A DNA stretch of 64,000 bases from Flavobacterium sp. 83 (GTDB lineage: Bacteria > Bacteroidota > Bacteroidia > Flavobacteriales > Flavobacteriaceae), in assembly GCF_000744835.1 (NCBI RefSeq), contig NZ_JQMS01000001.1:992001-1056000 (forward strand), written 5' to 3'. Below, one piece after another: positions 35,466 through 45,222 of the stretch; within the stretch, counting starts at the first letter, position 1, and every line of letters begins with the position of its first letter. The notes under the pieces are model-generated. The model saw nothing but the letters and a program-made list of their open reading frames with translations, was not told the DNA's origin and searched no databases. Both the position numbers and the translations under genes were made by a program.

Positions 35466-36506
35466 TTGACCCAAAAAATCAAACATATAGCCGTCATGAG
35501 ACTTTCTGCAATGGGAGATGTCGCCATGACGGTTCCTGTTTTACGCGCTTTTGTAAACCAGCATCCTCAAGTTAAAATCACTGTCGTTTCCAGACCGTTT
35601 TTCAAACCTTTTTTTGATTCCATCCCCAACGTTTCTTTTTTTGTTTTCGATGAAAAGGAACGACACAAAGGATTCATGGGATTGTTGAGTTTGTTCCATG
35701 ATTTAAAAGCACTTAATATTGATGCTTTCGCCGATTTGCATAATGTTTTGCGGTCTAAAATCGTCAGAAATCTTTTTGCTTTAAGCGGAAAAAAAGTGGC
35801 ATCGGTAGATAAAGGAAGAGCAGAGAAAAAAGCATTAACCCAATCCGAAAATAAAGTTTTCAAACAACTGCCAACGATGTTTGAAAGACATAGCAAAGTA
35901 TTTGAACAACTTGGTTTTGCAGTTGATTTAGCGCAACCAGATTTTCCTGAAAAAGCAGTTTTAAATGCTGAAATCATAAAAATTACTGGACAAAAAACCC
36001 AAAAATGGATAGGAATTGCTCCTTTTGCGCAATATGATTCCAAAGTGTATCCGTTGGATCTGATGCAGGAAGTCATCAATCAATTATCCAAAAATCCAGA
36101 CTGTAAAATACTGCTTTTTGGTGGAGGAAAAAAAGAAATAGAACTCTTAAATTCACTTTCAGCCAACAAAGAAAATGTCATTACTATGGCGGGGCAACTC
36201 AAATTTCAGCAGGAATTACAACTCATCAGTAATCTTGATGTTATGCTTTCGATGGATTCAGGGAATGCACATATTGCAGCAATGCTTGGCGTGAAAGTTA
36301 TTACGCTTTGGGGCGCAACACATCCTTATGCTGGATTTTCACCTTTCAATCAGCCTATAGAAAATGCTTTGGTTTCAGATAGAAATCAGTTTCCAAAATT
36401 ACCCACTTCGGTGTATGGAAATAAAATAGTCGAAGGGTATGAAGATGCCATGCGAACGATTTCAGCGGAAAAAATAGTAGAAAAAATCAAAACCTCCCTA
36501 AAATAA
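35466..36506 (+). CDS. Family 9 (heptosyltransferase-like) glycosyltransferase
   Basis: The 346-residue GT-B protein begins KHIAVMRLSAMGDVAMTVPV, the ADP-heptose:LPS heptosyltransferase N-terminal motif. The C-terminal part has SMDSGNAHIAAMLGVKVITLWGATHP, the family's nucleotide-sugar binding site. Translation most likely starts at TTG 35466, since the next ATG (35496) would remove the first beta strand. It is coupled to DUF4254 at 13 bp. It should add a sugar to lipid A-core in the cytoplasm; the exact sugar is unknown. Confidence 0.88.
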   Translation: MTQKIKHIAVMRLSAMGDVAMTVPVLRAFVNQHPQVKITVVSRPFFKPFFDSIPNVSFFVFDEKERHKGFMGLLSLFHDLKALNIDAFADLHNVLRSKIVRNLFALSGKKVASVDKGRAEKKALTQSENKVFKQLPTMFERHSKVFEQLGFAVDLAQPDFPEKAVLNAEIIKITGQKTQKWIGIAPFAQYDSKVYPLDLMQEVINQLSKNPDCKILLFGGGKKEIELLNSLSANKENVITMAGQLKFQQELQLISNLDVMLSMDSGNAHIAAMLGVKVITLWGATHPYAGFSPFNQPIENALVSDRNQFPKLPTSVYGNKIVEGYEDAMRTISAEKIVEKIKTSLK

Positions 36507-36535
36507 AAAAACTTCCCTTTTCAGAGAAGTTTTCA
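36507..36535. terminator. Terminator between the GT9 gene and the reductase gene
   Basis: AAAACTTC (36508-36515) pairs with GAAGTTTT (36526-36533). The A-run before it and T-rich sequence after it allow use by both converging genes. Confidence 0.65.
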
Positions 36536-36553
36536 TTATAATTGAAACGTTTT

Positions 36554-37606
36554 CTAAACGTCATCATAATCTACATAAATAGTTTCTGATGTTGGGTGTG
36601 CTTGACAGGTTAAGATCAATCCATCGGCGATTTCTTTATCAGTAAGAATAGAGTTTTTGGTCATTTCGGCAGTTCCTGAGGTAACACGAGCCAGACAACT
36701 GCTGCATATTCCGCCTTGACAAGAATAGGGCGCATCTATGCCTTGTTTTAAAGCTGCTTCAAGGATGGTTTGTTTTTGTGACATTTCAAAAGTCGTTTCA
36801 TCATCATCTACCATAACAGTAATTTTCGAATGGCCTTCTAATGATTTTTCGATTTTATGTTCTTTGGAAGAAGTTGTAAACAATTCAAATTTTATAGCTG
36901 ATTCTTTGATGTTTTTTGCTGCCAAAACACCCGAAACGGTAGTAATCATTTCCTCTGGTCCACACAAGTAGAACTTATCAAATTCTAATGCCGCATGTTT
37001 GTTATTCAAAACAAAATTCACCGCTGATTTGTCTATTCGACCAAATAATGCATTTTCTGCTTTGGCTTGACTGAAAACATAATGTACAAAAAGACGGCCT
37101 ACATATTGCAATTGCAAATCATGCAATTCTTGGTGAAAGATCGTTTCTTCGGGAGATTTGTTGCCGTAAACAAGGACAAAAGAACTTTTAGGTTCACTTT
37201 TCAATACTGATTTCAGGATAGAAAGTACAGGTGTGATTCCGCTACCGGCTACAAAAGCCACATAATTTTTTTGTCGGTCAGCTTGTGGTTCAAAAGTGAA
37301 TTTTCCTTCTGGTTTTCCTACTTCAAGCACATCACCGGCTTTCAGTTTTACATTGGCAAACTGCGAAAAAAGTCCATTTTTCACCGCTTTTACTGCAATT
37401 CGTAATTCACCGCTTTCCGGAGCAGAACAAATTGAATACGCTCTGCGAATTTCCTGATTGTCTAAAGTAAGTCTAAGATTAATATATTGACCCGCAACAA
37501 AAGTATAGTTTGGTTTTAATTCCTCGGGAACATTAAAAAGTATGGAAACCGCATCTTTGGTTTCCCGTTTTACTTCTTTGATGACAAGTTTTTTGAATGA
37601 AGGCAT
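36554..37606 (-). CDS. Ferredoxin-NADP reductase with C-terminal 2Fe-2S domain (PaaE type)
   Basis: This 350-residue protein has the order FAD domain (AGQYINLRLTL, RAYSICSAPE), NAD(P) domain (VAGSGITPVLSILK, FYLCGPEEM), and a plant-type 2Fe-2S ferredoxin domain with ligands in CQGGICSSCLARV and a later TCQAHP. It passes electrons from NAD(P)H to an oxygenase or similar partner. PaaE-like length and order are seen, but the paa oxygenase genes are absent, so the partner is unknown. A -7 element precedes it. Confidence 0.88.
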   Translation of the reverse strand: MPSFKKLVIKEVKRETKDAVSILFNVPEELKPNYTFVAGQYINLRLTLDNQEIRRAYSICSAPESGELRIAVKAVKNGLFSQFANVKLKAGDVLEVGKPEGKFTFEPQADRQKNYVAFVAGSGITPVLSILKSVLKSEPKSSFVLVYGNKSPEETIFHQELHDLQLQYVGRLFVHYVFSQAKAENALFGRIDKSAVNFVLNNKHAALEFDKFYLCGPEEMITTVSGVLAAKNIKESAIKFELFTTSSKEHKIEKSLEGHSKITVMVDDDETTFEMSQKQTILEAALKQGIDAPYSCQGGICSSCLARVTSGTAEMTKNSILTDKEIADGLILTCQAHPTSETIYVDYDDV

Positions 37607-37622
37607 GTGATTATTTTTTTTA

Positions 37623-37630
37623 CAAAAGTA
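37623..37630 (-). promoter_or_regulatory. -7 element of the reductase gene
   Basis: On the minus strand this reads TACTTTTG, a full TAnnTTTG match, 16 bp before the ATG at 37606. Confidence 0.55.
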
Positions 37631-37729
37631 GGAAACGACAAATAAATGAAGATTATAATTGCCTATTTTTTTTATATTAGATGTAACATTTCAAGAATTC
37701 AACTACCTATTACAATCAAACTACGAACC

Positions 37730-39199
37730 ATGTTCAAAAAATTTATCTATCTCGAATGGAAGGCTTTCACTAGATCAGCTTCCTTCGCAACAAATTTAGG
37801 TTTAAAAATCTTGATGCTTTTTGTGGCTATTTATTTTGCTTTAGTTTTTGTGGCTTTGGGAATTGGAGCCTTTTATATTATTAAGAAAATGAATCTGGAA
37901 CCATTGGTTACCGTTAATAAATTCCTGATTTACTACTTTTTATTTGATTTAATTATTCGTTTGCTCTTGCAAAAAATTCCGGTAATGAACATTCGTCCTT
38001 TATTGGTTTTACCGTTTAAGAAACCAACAATTGTTCATTTTTCATTAGGCAAAACCATGTTGTCTTTTTTTAATTATGCGCATGCTTTTTTCTTTTTGCC
38101 TTTTTCGGTTGTATTAATTATTGAAGGATATGATTTGGTGAGCGTTTTGCTTTGGCATTTAGCCATGATTTCGATAATTTACATTAACAATTTTCTAAAT
38201 ATCGTATTGAACAATAAAGACAATTTGTTTGCCATTTTCGTAGGAATTATTCTTGTTTTAGGTGGCTGTCAGTATTATCATGTTTTTGATGTTACTACTT
38301 ATACCACCATTTTCTTTGAGGGTTTATTCCACACAAAATGGATGTTTTTACTGCCAATTTTGGCTTTAATCGCGTTGTATTATGTTACGTTTACCTATTT
38401 CAAAAACAACTTATACCTTGATTCGGGGCTTTCAAATAAACACCAAATCGCCAAAACCGAGGATTTAACGTGGTTGAACCAGTTTGGAACTTTAGGGACA
38501 TTCTTGAAGAATGACATTAAACTCATCAAAAGAAACAAACGATCTAAAACTACAGTGATTATGAGCGTTGTGTTTTTATTCTATGGTTTCTTATTCTTTA
38601 CCAATAAAATCGCAGCCTACAATAATCCCATAATGCACATTTTCGCAGGCATTTTTGTTTCTGGTGGTTTTTTATTCACCTTCGGTCAATTTGTGCCCAG
38701 TTGGGACAGCTCCTATTACCAGTTAATGATGACACAAAATATTCCGTATCGAGGATATTTGAGTTCTAAGTGGTGGCTTATTGTTATTGCAACCGTTATT
38801 TCTACGATTTTAGCTTCATTCTATTTGTATTTTGGATGGCACGTGTATCTTACCATTGTGGTGGGCGCTGTTTATAATATTGGAGTGAATTCCCATTTGG
38901 TGCTTCTTGCGGGTGCTTACACAAAAACACCTATAGATTTAGATTCCAGCAAAGGCGCTTTTGGAGATAAAAAAGCCTTTAATGTAAATACCATGTTGAT
39001 TTCGTTGCCAAAATTATTATTGCCGGTAGGGCTGTATTGGATTGGTTCTATTTTAATGAGTCCTAATTTAGGATTAGCAATGGTCGCAATTGCTGGAATA
39101 ATAGGTTTTGCTTTGAGAGATAAAGTTTTCACACAAATTGAGAAAATTTATAAAACGGAGAAATACAAAACCATTGCAGCTTACAAACAAAAGAGTTAA
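37730..39199 (+). CDS. DUF5687-type ABC exporter membrane subunit
   Basis: The 489-residue protein has about twelve hydrophobic segments in two groups separated by a soluble part (LTWLNQFGTLGTFLKNDIKLI). It starts MFKKFIYLEWKAFTRSASF, the DUF5687 pattern, and is followed at 64 bp by an ABC ATPase gene. The ATG at 37730 is preferred over an upstream open frame of 28 residues that looks untranslated. The substrate cannot be inferred. Confidence 0.8.
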   Translation: MFKKFIYLEWKAFTRSASFATNLGLKILMLFVAIYFALVFVALGIGAFYIIKKMNLEPLVTVNKFLIYYFLFDLIIRLLLQKIPVMNIRPLLVLPFKKPTIVHFSLGKTMLSFFNYAHAFFFLPFSVVLIIEGYDLVSVLLWHLAMISIIYINNFLNIVLNNKDNLFAIFVGIILVLGGCQYYHVFDVTTYTTIFFEGLFHTKWMFLLPILALIALYYVTFTYFKNNLYLDSGLSNKHQIAKTEDLTWLNQFGTLGTFLKNDIKLIKRNKRSKTTVIMSVVFLFYGFLFFTNKIAAYNNPIMHIFAGIFVSGGFLFTFGQFVPSWDSSYYQLMMTQNIPYRGYLSSKWWLIVIATVISTILASFYLYFGWHVYLTIVVGAVYNIGVNSHLVLLAGAYTKTPIDLDSSKGAFGDKKAFNVNTMLISLPKLLLPVGLYWIGSILMSPNLGLAMVAIAGIIGFALRDKVFTQIEKIYKTEKYKTIAAYKQKS

Positions 39200-39263
39200 T
39201 AGTTGTCAATTTTTATAAAGCGATTAACCAAATCAACAAATAACCGATTAAACTTTTTTAAAA

Positions 39264-39959
39264 ATGATACAAGTAAACGATCTTTCAAAAACATATAACG
39301 GAACCACAGTTCTAAACATTGAAAATCTGGAAATCCCAAAAGGACAAAGTTTTGGATTAGTAGGGAATAATGGTGCCGGAAAAACTACTTTTTTCAGTCT
39401 TTTATTGGATTTAATCCAGCCTTCAACCGGAAATATTATCAACAATGACGTTCAGGTAAACACCAGCGAAAACTGGAAACCGTTCACCGCCTCTTTTCTG
39501 GACGAAAGCTTTTTAATTGGCTACTTAACCCCCGAAGAATATTTTTATTTTATAGGTGATTTACGAGGACAAAACAAAGCTGATGTTGATGCTTTGTTAA
39601 TCAAACACGAGGAGTTTTTTAATGGTGAAATCCTAAAAAACAAAAAGTATTTACGTGATTTATCCAAAGGAAACCAGAAGAAAGTAGGTATTATCGCTAC
39701 ACTTATTGGTAACCCCCAAGTAGTAATTCTTGACGAACCCTTTGCTAATCTAGACCCGACAACGGTTAACAGATTAAAAAAAATCATCAAGGAATTAGCC
39801 GAAAATCCAAATGTTACAGTGCTGGTTTCCAGTCACGATTTAATGCATACTGTTGAGGTTTGCGATAGAATTGTGGCACTAAACAAAGGCGAAATTGTAA
39901 AAGATATTCAAACATCAAGAGAGACACTGCAGGAGTTAGAACTGTTTTTTGCAGTTTAA
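39264..39959 (+). CDS. ABC transporter ATP-binding protein
   Basis: The 231-residue ATPase has Walker A GNNGAGKTT, the signature LSKGNQKKVGI, Walker B VVILDEPFANLD and the switch His in SSHDL. It is the partner of the DUF5687 membrane protein directly upstream. The size and the signature order fit the export-type ATPases fused to no other domain. Substrate unknown. Confidence 0.92.
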   Translation: MIQVNDLSKTYNGTTVLNIENLEIPKGQSFGLVGNNGAGKTTFFSLLLDLIQPSTGNIINNDVQVNTSENWKPFTASFLDESFLIGYLTPEEYFYFIGDLRGQNKADVDALLIKHEEFFNGEILKNKKYLRDLSKGNQKKVGIIATLIGNPQVVILDEPFANLDPTTVNRLKKIIKELAENPNVTVLVSSHDLMHTVEVCDRIVALNKGEIVKDIQTSRETLQELELFFAV

Positions 39960-40063
39960 AATTTAATTTGGTCGTGGTCCTGAAAGAAAAATTCAGGGTA
40001 GGACTTTAGTTTCAAATAAAATATAATGAGGGGTCTTACCTCAAATAGCAATAATAATACCTT

Positions 40064-40084
40064 ACAGCCACTGGCTGTTTTCCT
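40064..40084 (+). terminator. Possible terminator after the ABC pair
   Basis: ACAGCC and GGCTGT form a 6-bp stem followed by TTTTCCT. It is 105 bp after the ATPase stop and weak. Confidence 0.35.
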
Positions 40085-40228
40085 CTTAATCTCAAATCTC
40101 AAGCAAAAGCAAAACCGGTAATCAAAAAGGAACCTAATAATTTCCACGATATCAAAAAGAAACGTATTTTTACAAGTCATTATACTAAAAAGTATTTTTA
40201 GTAGTTAATTGATAAAAACTGTTTACCA

Positions 40229-42856
40229 TTGAAAACTAATACATTCAAACATATATTTACGCTAGGATTTTTATTTTTTTTGGTAGCGTGTTCTACTAAA
40301 AAGGACACTTTTTTGGCCAGAAAATCCCATGCTTTGAGCACAAAATATAATATTTTATATAACGGGCAAATAGGTTTAGATAAAGGCGTTAATGGTATAA
40401 AAGCAAATAGTAAAGATAATTTTTGGAAGCGTTTGCCTGTCGAAAGGATGCAAATGGAGGAAGATATTTCTCCCGATGGAAAACCTAAAAATGCTGATTT
40501 TGAATTGGCCGAGACCAAAGCTACAAAGGCAATTCAAAAACACTCCATGAACATTGGAGGAAGAGAAAAAAACAGCCAGATAGACGAAGCATATTTACTA
40601 CTTGGTAAATCTCGTTATTATGATCAAAGATTCATTCCAGCACTAGATGCATTCAATTATATTTTATACAAATATCCCAACAGCAGCCGAATTTATGAAG
40701 CTAAAATTTGGCGTGAAAAAACCAATATGCGACTTGGAAACGATGCTTTGGTTGTGAAAAACATGACCAAAATGCTAAAGGAGAAAGAACTGAAAAAACA
40801 AGTTTATGCAGATGCAAATGCCCTTTTGTCTGAAGCATTTTTAAACTTAGAAGAAAAAGACAGCGCTTTAGCAAAATTAAAAATAGCTCAGAAATACACG
40901 AAAGTAAATACTGAAAGAGCAAGATATCGTTTTATTCTTGGGCAATTGTACGAGGAATTAGGGAAAAAAGACAGCGCTATTTTAAGCTATGAATCTGTGA
41001 TAGCTATGAATAGAAAATCCGAAAGGAAATATGTTATTCATGCTTATGCCAAAAAAGCACAATTATTTGATTACAAAACGGGAGACAGCACTGCGTTTTT
41101 AAAAACATTTAACAAACTAATTGCCGACAGAGAAAACAGGCCGTTTCTGGATGTAATTTATAGAGAAAAGGCAGTGTTTTATGATAAAAACAACAAACAA
41201 AAAACAGCTTTAAATTTTTACAATGCTTCGCTAAAAAAAGCAACAACAGACCAATATTTGATAGCTTCAAACTACAGGGATTTAGGTAATATGTATTTTA
41301 AAAATGCCGATTATCCAGTAGCAGCTAAGTATTATGACAGTACTTTAGTGAAGTTGGATGTTAAAACCAGAGAATTCATTCACATTCAAAAAACCAGAAA
41401 AGATTTAGACGAAGTAATACAACTCGAAGCAATTGCTAAAACCAACGACAGTATTTTACATGTAGTAGCTTTGTCAGAAACAGACCGGGTTTTGTATTTT
41501 GAAAATTATATTGAAAAGTTAAAAAAGGAAGATGAGGCCAAAAAAGTTGTGGAAGAAGCACTCAAAAATAAACAAGAAAATATAGAAAGGAACAGTAAAA
41601 CGGCTTCAATTGATCCGGCTTCTCCTAATCAGGAACCAGGAAAACCGGCAAGGAAATCGTCATTAGCTCCACCTACTATGGCCAGCAATTCTGGGCAGGA
41701 GTCAGCCAGTGTTTTCTATTTTTATAATCCTACGACCATTGCTTTTGGAAAATTAGAATTTAAAAAAACATGGGGAGACCGATCTTCAACCGGAAATTGG
41801 AGATTATCAGCCAACAAGACTGATTTTGTTGCAAATGATTCCATTGGAGCAGACAAAGCAAAAGTGGAAGATAAATTAGCAACTGATAAACCGGTTGAAA
41901 AATACACTACGGACTTTTACCTAAAACAGCTTCCTACAAAGCTAACCGCAATTGACAGCATTGCCAAAGAGCGTAATTTTGCCTATTACCAGCTTGGAAT
42001 TATCTATAAAGAAAAATTCAAAGAATATGAATTGGCTAGTGCTAAACTGGAACAGTTATTAAAAAATAATCCTGAAGAAAAATTCATTCTTCCCGCACTC
42101 TATAATTTATATAAAATTTATCAAATTACGGATGCTGGTAAAGCAGAAGAAATCAAGAACAGAATTTCGGCTCAGTATCCAAATTCTCGTTATGCACAAA
42201 TAATAAACAATACAAACTCAGTAGCTGTAGATAATGAATCACCGGAGAAAGTCTATAATAAATGGTATAAATTGTATCAAGAGGAGCAATATGCTGTTGT
42301 GTTAGCAAAAATGGATGATTTGATTAATCAGTTTTCAGGGGATGAAATCGCTCCTAAATTTGAACTGTTAAAAGCAACTACTCTTGGAAAACTAAGAGGA
42401 TTAATAGCTTATAAAAATGGGTTACAGGAATTAGCGGATAATTATCCTAACAGCGAAGAAGGCAAAAAAGCTGTTGAGATTCTAACAACTCAAATACCGT
42501 TTTTAGAAGAGAAGAACTTTAGTGATGTTGACAATAAAAACTGGAAAATTCTTTATAAAGCAATATCAAGAGAAGATAAAACTACAAAGGCAATCGAAGA
42601 AAAAATCAAGCTATTTATTGCTGGTGAAAACATTCAAAAACTAACCTATTCCTTTGATATTTATACCGAAAAGGAAAATTTTATTACTATTCACGGAATC
42701 AATTCGGAGATTTATGCAAAAGATATTGCACAAACAATGAAAGAGAATATCAAATATAAAATTGATGAACCTGCAATAGTGGTTTCTGATGAAAACTATA
42801 AAGTAATTCAAATCAAGAAAAATTTAGAAGCGTATTTAGCACCTAAAAACCAATAA
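40229..42856 (+). CDS. sprE: SprE, TPR lipoprotein of gliding / type IX secretion
   Basis: The 875-residue product starts with a lipoprotein signal (lipobox LVAC, Cys at about 21) and contains many TPR-like helical pairs (for example IDEAYLLLGKSRYYDQRFIPA, FILGQLYEELGKKDSAI). Length, signal and sequence style match SprE (PorW), a lipoprotein needed for the F. johnsoniae type IX secretion and gliding machine. The start is TTG at 40229; no ATG exists before the signal peptide. It is followed at 2 bp by a bactofilin gene. Confidence 0.85.
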   Translation: MKTNTFKHIFTLGFLFFLVACSTKKDTFLARKSHALSTKYNILYNGQIGLDKGVNGIKANSKDNFWKRLPVERMQMEEDISPDGKPKNADFELAETKATKAIQKHSMNIGGREKNSQIDEAYLLLGKSRYYDQRFIPALDAFNYILYKYPNSSRIYEAKIWREKTNMRLGNDALVVKNMTKMLKEKELKKQVYADANALLSEAFLNLEEKDSALAKLKIAQKYTKVNTERARYRFILGQLYEELGKKDSAILSYESVIAMNRKSERKYVIHAYAKKAQLFDYKTGDSTAFLKTFNKLIADRENRPFLDVIYREKAVFYDKNNKQKTALNFYNASLKKATTDQYLIASNYRDLGNMYFKNADYPVAAKYYDSTLVKLDVKTREFIHIQKTRKDLDEVIQLEAIAKTNDSILHVVALSETDRVLYFENYIEKLKKEDEAKKVVEEALKNKQENIERNSKTASIDPASPNQEPGKPARKSSLAPPTMASNSGQESASVFYFYNPTTIAFGKLEFKKTWGDRSSTGNWRLSANKTDFVANDSIGADKAKVEDKLATDKPVEKYTTDFYLKQLPTKLTAIDSIAKERNFAYYQLGIIYKEKFKEYELASAKLEQLLKNNPEEKFILPALYNLYKIYQITDAGKAEEIKNRISAQYPNSRYAQIINNTNSVAVDNESPEKVYNKWYKLYQEEQYAVVLAKMDDLINQFSGDEIAPKFELLKATTLGKLRGLIAYKNGLQELADNYPNSEEGKKAVEILTTQIPFLEEKNFSDVDNKNWKILYKAISREDKTTKAIEEKIKLFIAGENIQKLTYSFDIYTEKENFITIHGINSEIYAKDIAQTMKENIKYKIDEPAIVVSDENYKVIQIKKNLEAYLAPKNQ

Positions 42857-42858
42857 TC

Positions 42859-43266
42859 ATGTTTGATAAAAAGCCAAAATCATACACGGATCTTTTGGGT
42901 AAAACCAATAGAATAGTTGAGGGAACCACCATAAAAGGTGATATTGTTTCTCAGGCTGATTTTAGATTAGATGGAGAATTAATTGGTAATTTTCAATCCA
43001 GTGGAAAAATTGTTATAGGACCAGCTGGAAGCGTTACCGGTGATATTGTTTGTAAGAATGCTGATATTGAAGGAAAGTTCAACGGCAAAATTCATGTTGC
43101 TGAAATACTAAATGTAAAGTCAAAAGCTAGTATTCATGGCGAAGTTTCGGTAGGGAAACTATCAGTAGAACCCGGTGCTGATTTTAGCGCTTCTTGTACA
43201 ATGAAGACCAATATAAAAAATCTAATGCCGCACGATGGACAACAAACCCAACAAAAAACAAGCTAG
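42859..43266 (+). CDS. Bactofilin (polymer-forming cytoskeletal protein)
   Basis: This 135-residue protein shows the bactofilin beta-helix core: TTIKGDIVSQADFRLDGELI, VIGPAGSVTGDIVCKNADIEG, and NVKSKASIHGEVSVGKLSV, with repeated G-D/G-x-V turns. Bactofilins polymerise into filaments at the membrane. It follows sprE closely and its final 32 bp overlap the atpZ-like gene in another frame. Confidence 0.9.
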   Translation: MFDKKPKSYTDLLGKTNRIVEGTTIKGDIVSQADFRLDGELIGNFQSSGKIVIGPAGSVTGDIVCKNADIEGKFNGKIHVAEILNVKSKASIHGEVSVGKLSVEPGADFSASCTMKTNIKNLMPHDGQQTQQKTS

Positions 43267-43462
43267 TAAATGGCTCGCCTTGATTAATATCCCAATTCAA
43301 ATGGGAGTAATCATCTTTTTGTTTTCCTATTTGGGAAATTGGTTAGACGAAAATCATCCCAGTCCAAAAGTATATTACAATAAAATTTTAGTCATGGTTG
43401 GTGTTTTTTTAGCGCTGTATAATGTGATAAGACAAGTTAACGAAATCAATAAATCGAAATAA
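43235..43462 (+). CDS. AtpZ/AtpI-family small membrane protein
   Basis: The 75-residue protein has two hydrophobic helices (about 12-34 and 48-64) and the AtpZ/AtpI pattern (ALINIPIQMGVIIFLFSYLG, then PSPKVYYNKILVMVGVFLALY). AtpI-type proteins help assemble the c-ring or carry Mg. The ATG lies 32 bp inside the bactofilin gene. It precedes the ATP synthase genes by 620 bp, the normal order in flavobacteria. Confidence 0.82.
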   Translation: MDNKPNKKQASKWLALINIPIQMGVIIFLFSYLGNWLDENHPSPKVYYNKILVMVGVFLALYNVIRQVNEINKSK

Positions 43463-43506
43463 TTTTTTTAACTATTAAAGAGTAGTGCGAATCAAAAGTT
43501 GGCAAT

Positions 43507-43541
43507 TTTGGGTTTAAATAAACTATATATAAATAACTTTG
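43507..43541 (+). promoter_or_regulatory. Promoter of the DUF6168-like gene
   Basis: TTTG (43507-43510), a 23-bp spacer and TAACTTTG (43534-43541) form a complete -33/-7 pair, with the start codon 31 bp further on. Confidence 0.65.
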
Positions 43542-43572
43542 CGTCCTGCATTTGCGGCAAAAAATTAACCCG

Positions 43573-43965
43573 ATGAAATTACAAATTTACAAACCGCTTT
43601 TAAACCTAGTTACAGTTGCCGGATTAGCTTACATCCTTCACAAAGTTGTTTTTTATTTTTTTGACATTAATGACAAAGCTTTTCACTATTCGATAGAAAC
43701 GCTATATTTACTGTTCTCAGGGCTGTCAATAACAGTCTTTATTGTTCTGTTGAAAGTCAAAGAGCGAAGTTTTGATAACATAGGAATGTCATTTCTATTG
43801 AGCACTAGTATTAAAATGATTTTTTGCTATTTGATTTTAAGACCTTTATTACAGGTTTCTAATCATAGCGGTACAATAGAGAAAAAGAATTTTTTTGTGA
43901 TGTTTATTCTCTTTTTAGCAATTGAAACCATTCTAACGATACGCATATTAAACGAAAAGCAATAA
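43573..43965 (+). CDS. DUF6168-like membrane protein
   Basis: The 130-residue product has four hydrophobic segments, with polar stretches LKVKERSFDNIGM and SNHSGTIEKKN. It resembles flavobacterial DUF6168 proteins located upstream of atpB, and may help ATP synthase assembly like AtpI; this is from gene order only. The ATG at 43573 is preferred over one seven codons earlier because of the promoter position. Confidence 0.65.
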   Translation: MKLQIYKPLLNLVTVAGLAYILHKVVFYFFDINDKAFHYSIETLYLLFSGLSITVFIVLLKVKERSFDNIGMSFLLSTSIKMIFCYLILRPLLQVSNHSGTIEKKNFFVMFILFLAIETILTIRILNEKQ

Positions 43966-44013
43966 AAATGTTACTTATGCGTCAAATACTCCAAAAATAA
44001 ATTTTTATATGCT

Positions 44014-44042
44014 TTTGAATATTAATAAAAAATGTACATTTG
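44014..44042 (+). promoter_or_regulatory. Promoter of the atpBEFHAG operon
   Basis: TTTG (44014-44017), a 17-bp spacer and TACATTTG (44035-44042) match the Bacteroidota -33/-7 consensus. The atpB ATG is 44 bp downstream. Confidence 0.7.
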
Positions 44043-44085
44043 CACCAAATTTCAGAAACGTAATAAATTAAGATAATTAACTGTT

Positions 44086-45222
44086 ATGGTGATTTCAAAC
44101 AAACCACTTAGATTTATATTAGTAGCTTTAGTAGCATGTCTTCCATTAATTAGTTTTGCAAATCCTGAAGTGGATACTGTGAAAGTAAAAACAGAAGTTG
44201 CTCATGAGGTATCAGAAGAAGCTCATGCTGAACCAACAGATGTAAAATCTAAAATCAAGGAATTTATCAATCATCACCTTTTGGATGCTCATGATTTTAC
44301 ATTTAATGTAGATGAAGAAACAGGCGAACATTATGGTTTCTCATTACCAATTATTCTGTGGGATAATGGTCTTCAAGTTTTTTCTTCTTCAAAATTTCAT
44401 CATGGTGAAGAAACAGCGGAACATAATGGTAATTACTATGTGTTGCACCATGAAAAAATATACAAAACGGACGCTTCTGGGACTTTAACAGAAGGAGAAC
44501 ACGGTCATCCTACTAATGTTAGGCCTATAGATTTCTCAATCACTAAAAGTGTTATTGGTATTTTGCTAGTTTCTTTGTTTATGTTTTTGTTGTTTTCAAG
44601 TTTGGCAAAATCATATGCTAAAAATAATGGAATCGCTTCAGGAGTAGGACGTATTTTTGAACCTCTAGTTTTGTATGTACGTGATGAAATTGCAATTCCA
44701 AATATTGGAGAAAAAAATTACAAAAAATACATGAGCTATTTGCTTACGATATTTTTCTTTATTCTTTTTCTTAATATTTTAGGATTGATGCCACTTGGAT
44801 TTAATGTAACTGGAAATATCGCTATTACAGTATCGTTAGCAATTTTAACTTATATCATTACAACATTAACAGCTAATAAAAATTATTGGGGACACATTTT
44901 CTGGATGCCAGGTGTGCCAACTCCAATGAAATTTATTTTGGCTCCAATAGAATTGTTAGGAACAGTAATCAAACCATTTTCATTAATGATACGTTTGTAC
45001 GCTAATATGTTAGCTGGTCACGTAGTTTTGATGAGTATCATTGGTTTAATGTTTATCTTTAAAAGCTGGATTGGAAGCACGTTATCTTTTGGATTAGCGT
45101 TTGCGCTTTCTATACTTGAAATATTGGTTGCTTTTTTACAAGCTTATATTTTTACTATGTTATCTGCACTATATTTTGGAGCAGGTAACGAGGAGCATCA
45201 TCACGAAGAGGCTCACCATTAA
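44086..45222 (+). CDS. atpB: ATP synthase F0 subunit a
   Basis: The 378-residue protein is longer than the E. coli subunit (271). A signal-like N-terminal segment (residues 7-25) is followed by a His/Glu-rich periplasmic part of about 110 residues, then the usual five membrane helices. The key arginine is in SLMIRLYANMLAGHVVL, and the C-terminal helix is LQAYIFTMLSALYFGAG. The tail is His-rich. The subunit forms the proton half-channels against the c-ring. It heads the operon. Confidence 0.95.
   Translation: MVISNKPLRFILVALVACLPLISFANPEVDTVKVKTEVAHEVSEEAHAEPTDVKSKIKEFINHHLLDAHDFTFNVDEETGEHYGFSLPIILWDNGLQVFSSSKFHHGEETAEHNGNYYVLHHEKIYKTDASGTLTEGEHGHPTNVRPIDFSITKSVIGILLVSLFMFLLFSSLAKSYAKNNGIASGVGRIFEPLVLYVRDEIAIPNIGEKNYKKYMSYLLTIFFFILFLNILGLMPLGFNVTGNIAITVSLAILTYIITTLTANKNYWGHIFWMPGVPTPMKFILAPIELLGTVIKPFSLMIRLYANMLAGHVVLMSIIGLMFIFKSWIGSTLSFGLAFALSILEILVAFLQAYIFTMLSALYFGAGNEEHHHEEAHH

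Noticed and set aside
35567..36079. 170-codon open frame opposite the GT9 gene
   Set aside because: It is the shadow of a well-supported GT9 gene; codon pattern and motifs belong to the plus strand.
39956..40180. Minus-strand 74-codon frame after the ABC ATPase gene
   Set aside because: Low-complexity Phe/Leu-rich product in an intergenic stretch, without start signals or family motifs.
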